A stretch of DNA of 64,000 nucleotides from Azospirillum fermentarium. GTDB taxonomy: Bacteria > Pseudomonadota > Alphaproteobacteria > Azospirillales > Azospirillaceae. The notes under the pieces are model-generated. The model did no database searches. It saw only the letters and a program-made list of their open reading frames with translations, and was not told the origin of the DNA. The position numbers were made by a program, and so were the translations under genes. The stretch is from the NCBI RefSeq assembly GCF_025961205.1, contig NZ_JAOQNH010000001.1:372001-436000 (forward strand). Reading direction: 5' to 3'. Below are positions 62,718 to 64,000 of this stretch, piece by piece (position 1 is the first letter of the stretch; the number at the start of each line of letters is the position of its first letter).

Positions 62718-63746
62718 TTATCCGCGATAACGTTCCCGGTACGACGGGAAGCGCCCCAACGAGCGTGCCTCCCACACCGCCCGCCCGATGGCGCGGGCGA
62801 CGCAATCGGCGGCCAGCGCCCCCAGCCGGGCCAGCGTCAGCGGCGGGTTATCCCCCAGCCCCAGCCGCCCGGTGGACAGGGCGAACAGGGTGTCGCCGTC
62901 GAAGGGAGTGTGAACCGGGCGGATGGCACGGGCAAAACCGTCGTGGGCCATGGTTGCCAGCCGCAGCGCCTGCGCCTTGGTCAGCGTGGCGTTGGTGGCG
63001 ACGACGCCGATGGTGGTGTTGGCCCCCGCCACCGCGGAATCCATGAAGGGCATGGCCGGATCGGGCGGCACCGGGCCGGCGGGCGGGATCTGGCCGCCCA
63101 TTTCCTCCGCCATCTCCCACGCCCAGGCCCACAGGGTGTCCGTTCCCGGCATCACCACCGATCCCACCGGGTTGACCGCGATCAGCGCCGCCACCTGATA
63201 GCCGTCGGCGCTGATGATCGAGGCCGATCCCAGACCGCCCTTGATGTCGCCGGCCTTGGCCCCCAGCCCGGCCCCGGCGTTGCCCAGGGCGAAATCCAGC
63301 CCTTGTTCCGTCAGTGCCGTTTCACAGGCGGAATAGGCAAGGCGGCGGTACGGCGGATCGTCCCCCCACCCCTTGTCGCCGCCGTTCAGCAGGTCGAACA
63401 GCACCGCCGCCGGCACGATGGGCACCCGCTGGTCCCCAACGGCAAAGCCGCGGCCCCGGCCCGCCAGCCACCCCATCGCCCCCGATGCGGCATCCAGGCC
63501 GAAGGCGGACCCGCCGGTCAGCACCACCGCATCCACCCCCTCCACCAGACAGGTGGGGTTCAGGGCATCGGTTTCCCGCGTGCCGGGGGCGCCGCCGCGC
63601 ACGTCCACCGCCGCCCCCGCCGGTTCGTCGGGCAGCACCACGGTCACCCCGCTCCACGCCCGCGCGTCCTCGGCGTTGCCGACGCGCAGGCCGTCAACGT
63701 CGGTCAGGCGGTTGCGGGGGCCGGGACGGAAGGGGCCGAGCACCAC
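62718..63746 (-). CDS. P1-family (DmpA/BapA-type) aminopeptidase
   Basis: The 342-residue protein matches the self-processing P1 peptidase family: start RNRLTDVDGLRVGNAED, VVLTGGSAFGLDAA, GNAGAGLGAKAGDIKGGLGSA and the cleavage/nucleophile region VAGANTTIGVVATNATLTKAQ. These enzymes split after autoproteolysis and remove N-terminal or beta-amino acids. A cytoplasmic location is likely, as no signal peptide is seen. It lies 9 bp after the regulator at 63756 on the same strand. Confidence 0.9.
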   Translation of the reverse strand: MVLGPFRPGPRNRLTDVDGLRVGNAEDARAWSGVTVVLPDEPAGAAVDVRGGAPGTRETDALNPTCLVEGVDAVVLTGGSAFGLDAASGAMGWLAGRGRGFAVGDQRVPIVPAAVLFDLLNGGDKGWGDDPPYRRLAYSACETALTEQGLDFALGNAGAGLGAKAGDIKGGLGSASIISADGYQVAALIAVNPVGSVVMPGTDTLWAWAWEMAEEMGGQIPPAGPVPPDPAMPFMDSAVAGANTTIGVVATNATLTKAQALRLATMAHDGFARAIRPVHTPFDGDTLFALSTGRLGLGDNPPLTLARLGALAADCVARAIGRAVWEARSLGRFPSYRERYRG

Positions 63747-63755
63747 GGACGGGCC

Positions 63756-64000
63756 TCAGCAGCCTTCGGCCATATCGTAGATGGCATCGAGGTCGGCGAT
63801 CAGCACCTTGTTGCCTTCCTGCAACGAGATGGTGCCGGCGGTTTTCAACTGGGTGAAGGTGCGGCTGACGGTTTCGGTGGTCAGCCCCAGGTAATCGGCG
63901 ATGTCCGCCCGGCTCATGGGCACATAGACGGGGTTTTCCTTGTGCCCCCGCCGGGCCGCCCGCTGGGACAGCATGATGAGGAAGGAGCAGATCTTTTCCT
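63756..64000 (-). CDS. Crp/Fnr-family regulator, C-terminal part
   Basis: The last 80 residues of an Fnr/FixK-type regulator are visible; the gene continues past the window. The helix-turn-helix reads MSRADIADYLGLTTETVSRTFTQLKTAG, the classical FNR form that binds TTGAT-N4-ATCAA sites. Whether it carries an iron-sulfur cluster cannot be seen. It lies just upstream of the P1 peptidase in the same direction. Confidence 0.9.
   Translation of the reverse strand, partial: EKICSFLIMLSQRAARRGHKENPVYVPMSRADIADYLGLTTETVSRTFTQLKTAGTISLQEGNKVLIADLDAIYDMAEGC

Overview
The window is GC-rich DNA with long, tightly packed genes and no rRNA. Several features point to an alphaproteobacterium of the order Rhodospirillales, most probably Azospirillum or a close relative. 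These are a short-form HPr kinase in an hprK-rapZ-EIIA-HPr-EI cluster, a stand-alone amtB with a sigma-54 promoter, the tsaE-amgK-murU-addB gene order, alphaproteobacterial AddA and AddB, and a class II DAHP synthase. The taxonomic call is inference from gene content. Most of the window is chromosomal core; accessory islets are a higBA toxin-antitoxin pair, an RTX repeat protein and a Fic protein.

Layout. 0-5 kb: N-terminal part of a PQQ alcohol dehydrogenase, facing away from a NarX/NarL-type two-component pair; then an SH3 envelope protein, a 2-hydroxyacid dehydrogenase and a cytidylate-kinase-like protein. 5.9-16.3 kb: amtB, glgC-glgA, the incomplete PTS cluster and DAHP synthase. 16.4-28.8 kb: a NAPRTase-family protein, a divergent LysE exporter/Lrp regulator pair, a hypothetical gene, a GH17-GT2 beta-glucan synthase, HIT, CsbD and hemerythrin proteins, an AraC regulator divergent from an MFS transporter, a SIS-domain protein, tRNA-Val(GAC) and an N-formylglutamate amidohydrolase. 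28.8-42.8 kb: a peptide-type ABC importer without ATPase genes, a second GH17 membrane protein, an OPRT-like protein, an HD-GYP response regulator, a large MscS channel and addA. 43.0-50.9 kb: higBA, an alpha/beta hydrolase, an RTX protein, an EnvZ/OmpR-like pair divergent from a Spy/CpxP-like gene, and a Fic protein. 50.9-64 kb: ferredoxin-NADP reductase, a small hypothetical protein, tsaE-amgK-murU-addB, a chemoreceptor, a two-gene envelope operon of unknown function, a P1-family peptidase and the C-terminal end of an Fnr/FixK-type regulator.

How the genes work together. Several pairs look like regulator plus target: the two-component pair with the PQQ dehydrogenase, Lrp with LysE, AraC with MFS, and the OmpR-type regulator with the Spy-like gene (a GTAAC-N5-GTAAC motif lies between them). 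The PTS proteins have no sugar permease here and so look like a regulatory phosphorelay beside glycogen synthesis. AmgK and MurU recycle cell-wall sugars. AddA and AddB should form one recombination nuclease but are encoded about 12 kb apart on opposite strands. No single large new system is evident. The most unusual signals are an array of alternating half-sites ending on the fic start codon, a RapZ whose Walker A lysine is methionine, the split addA/addB, and the unrecognised secreted-protein/lipoprotein operon.
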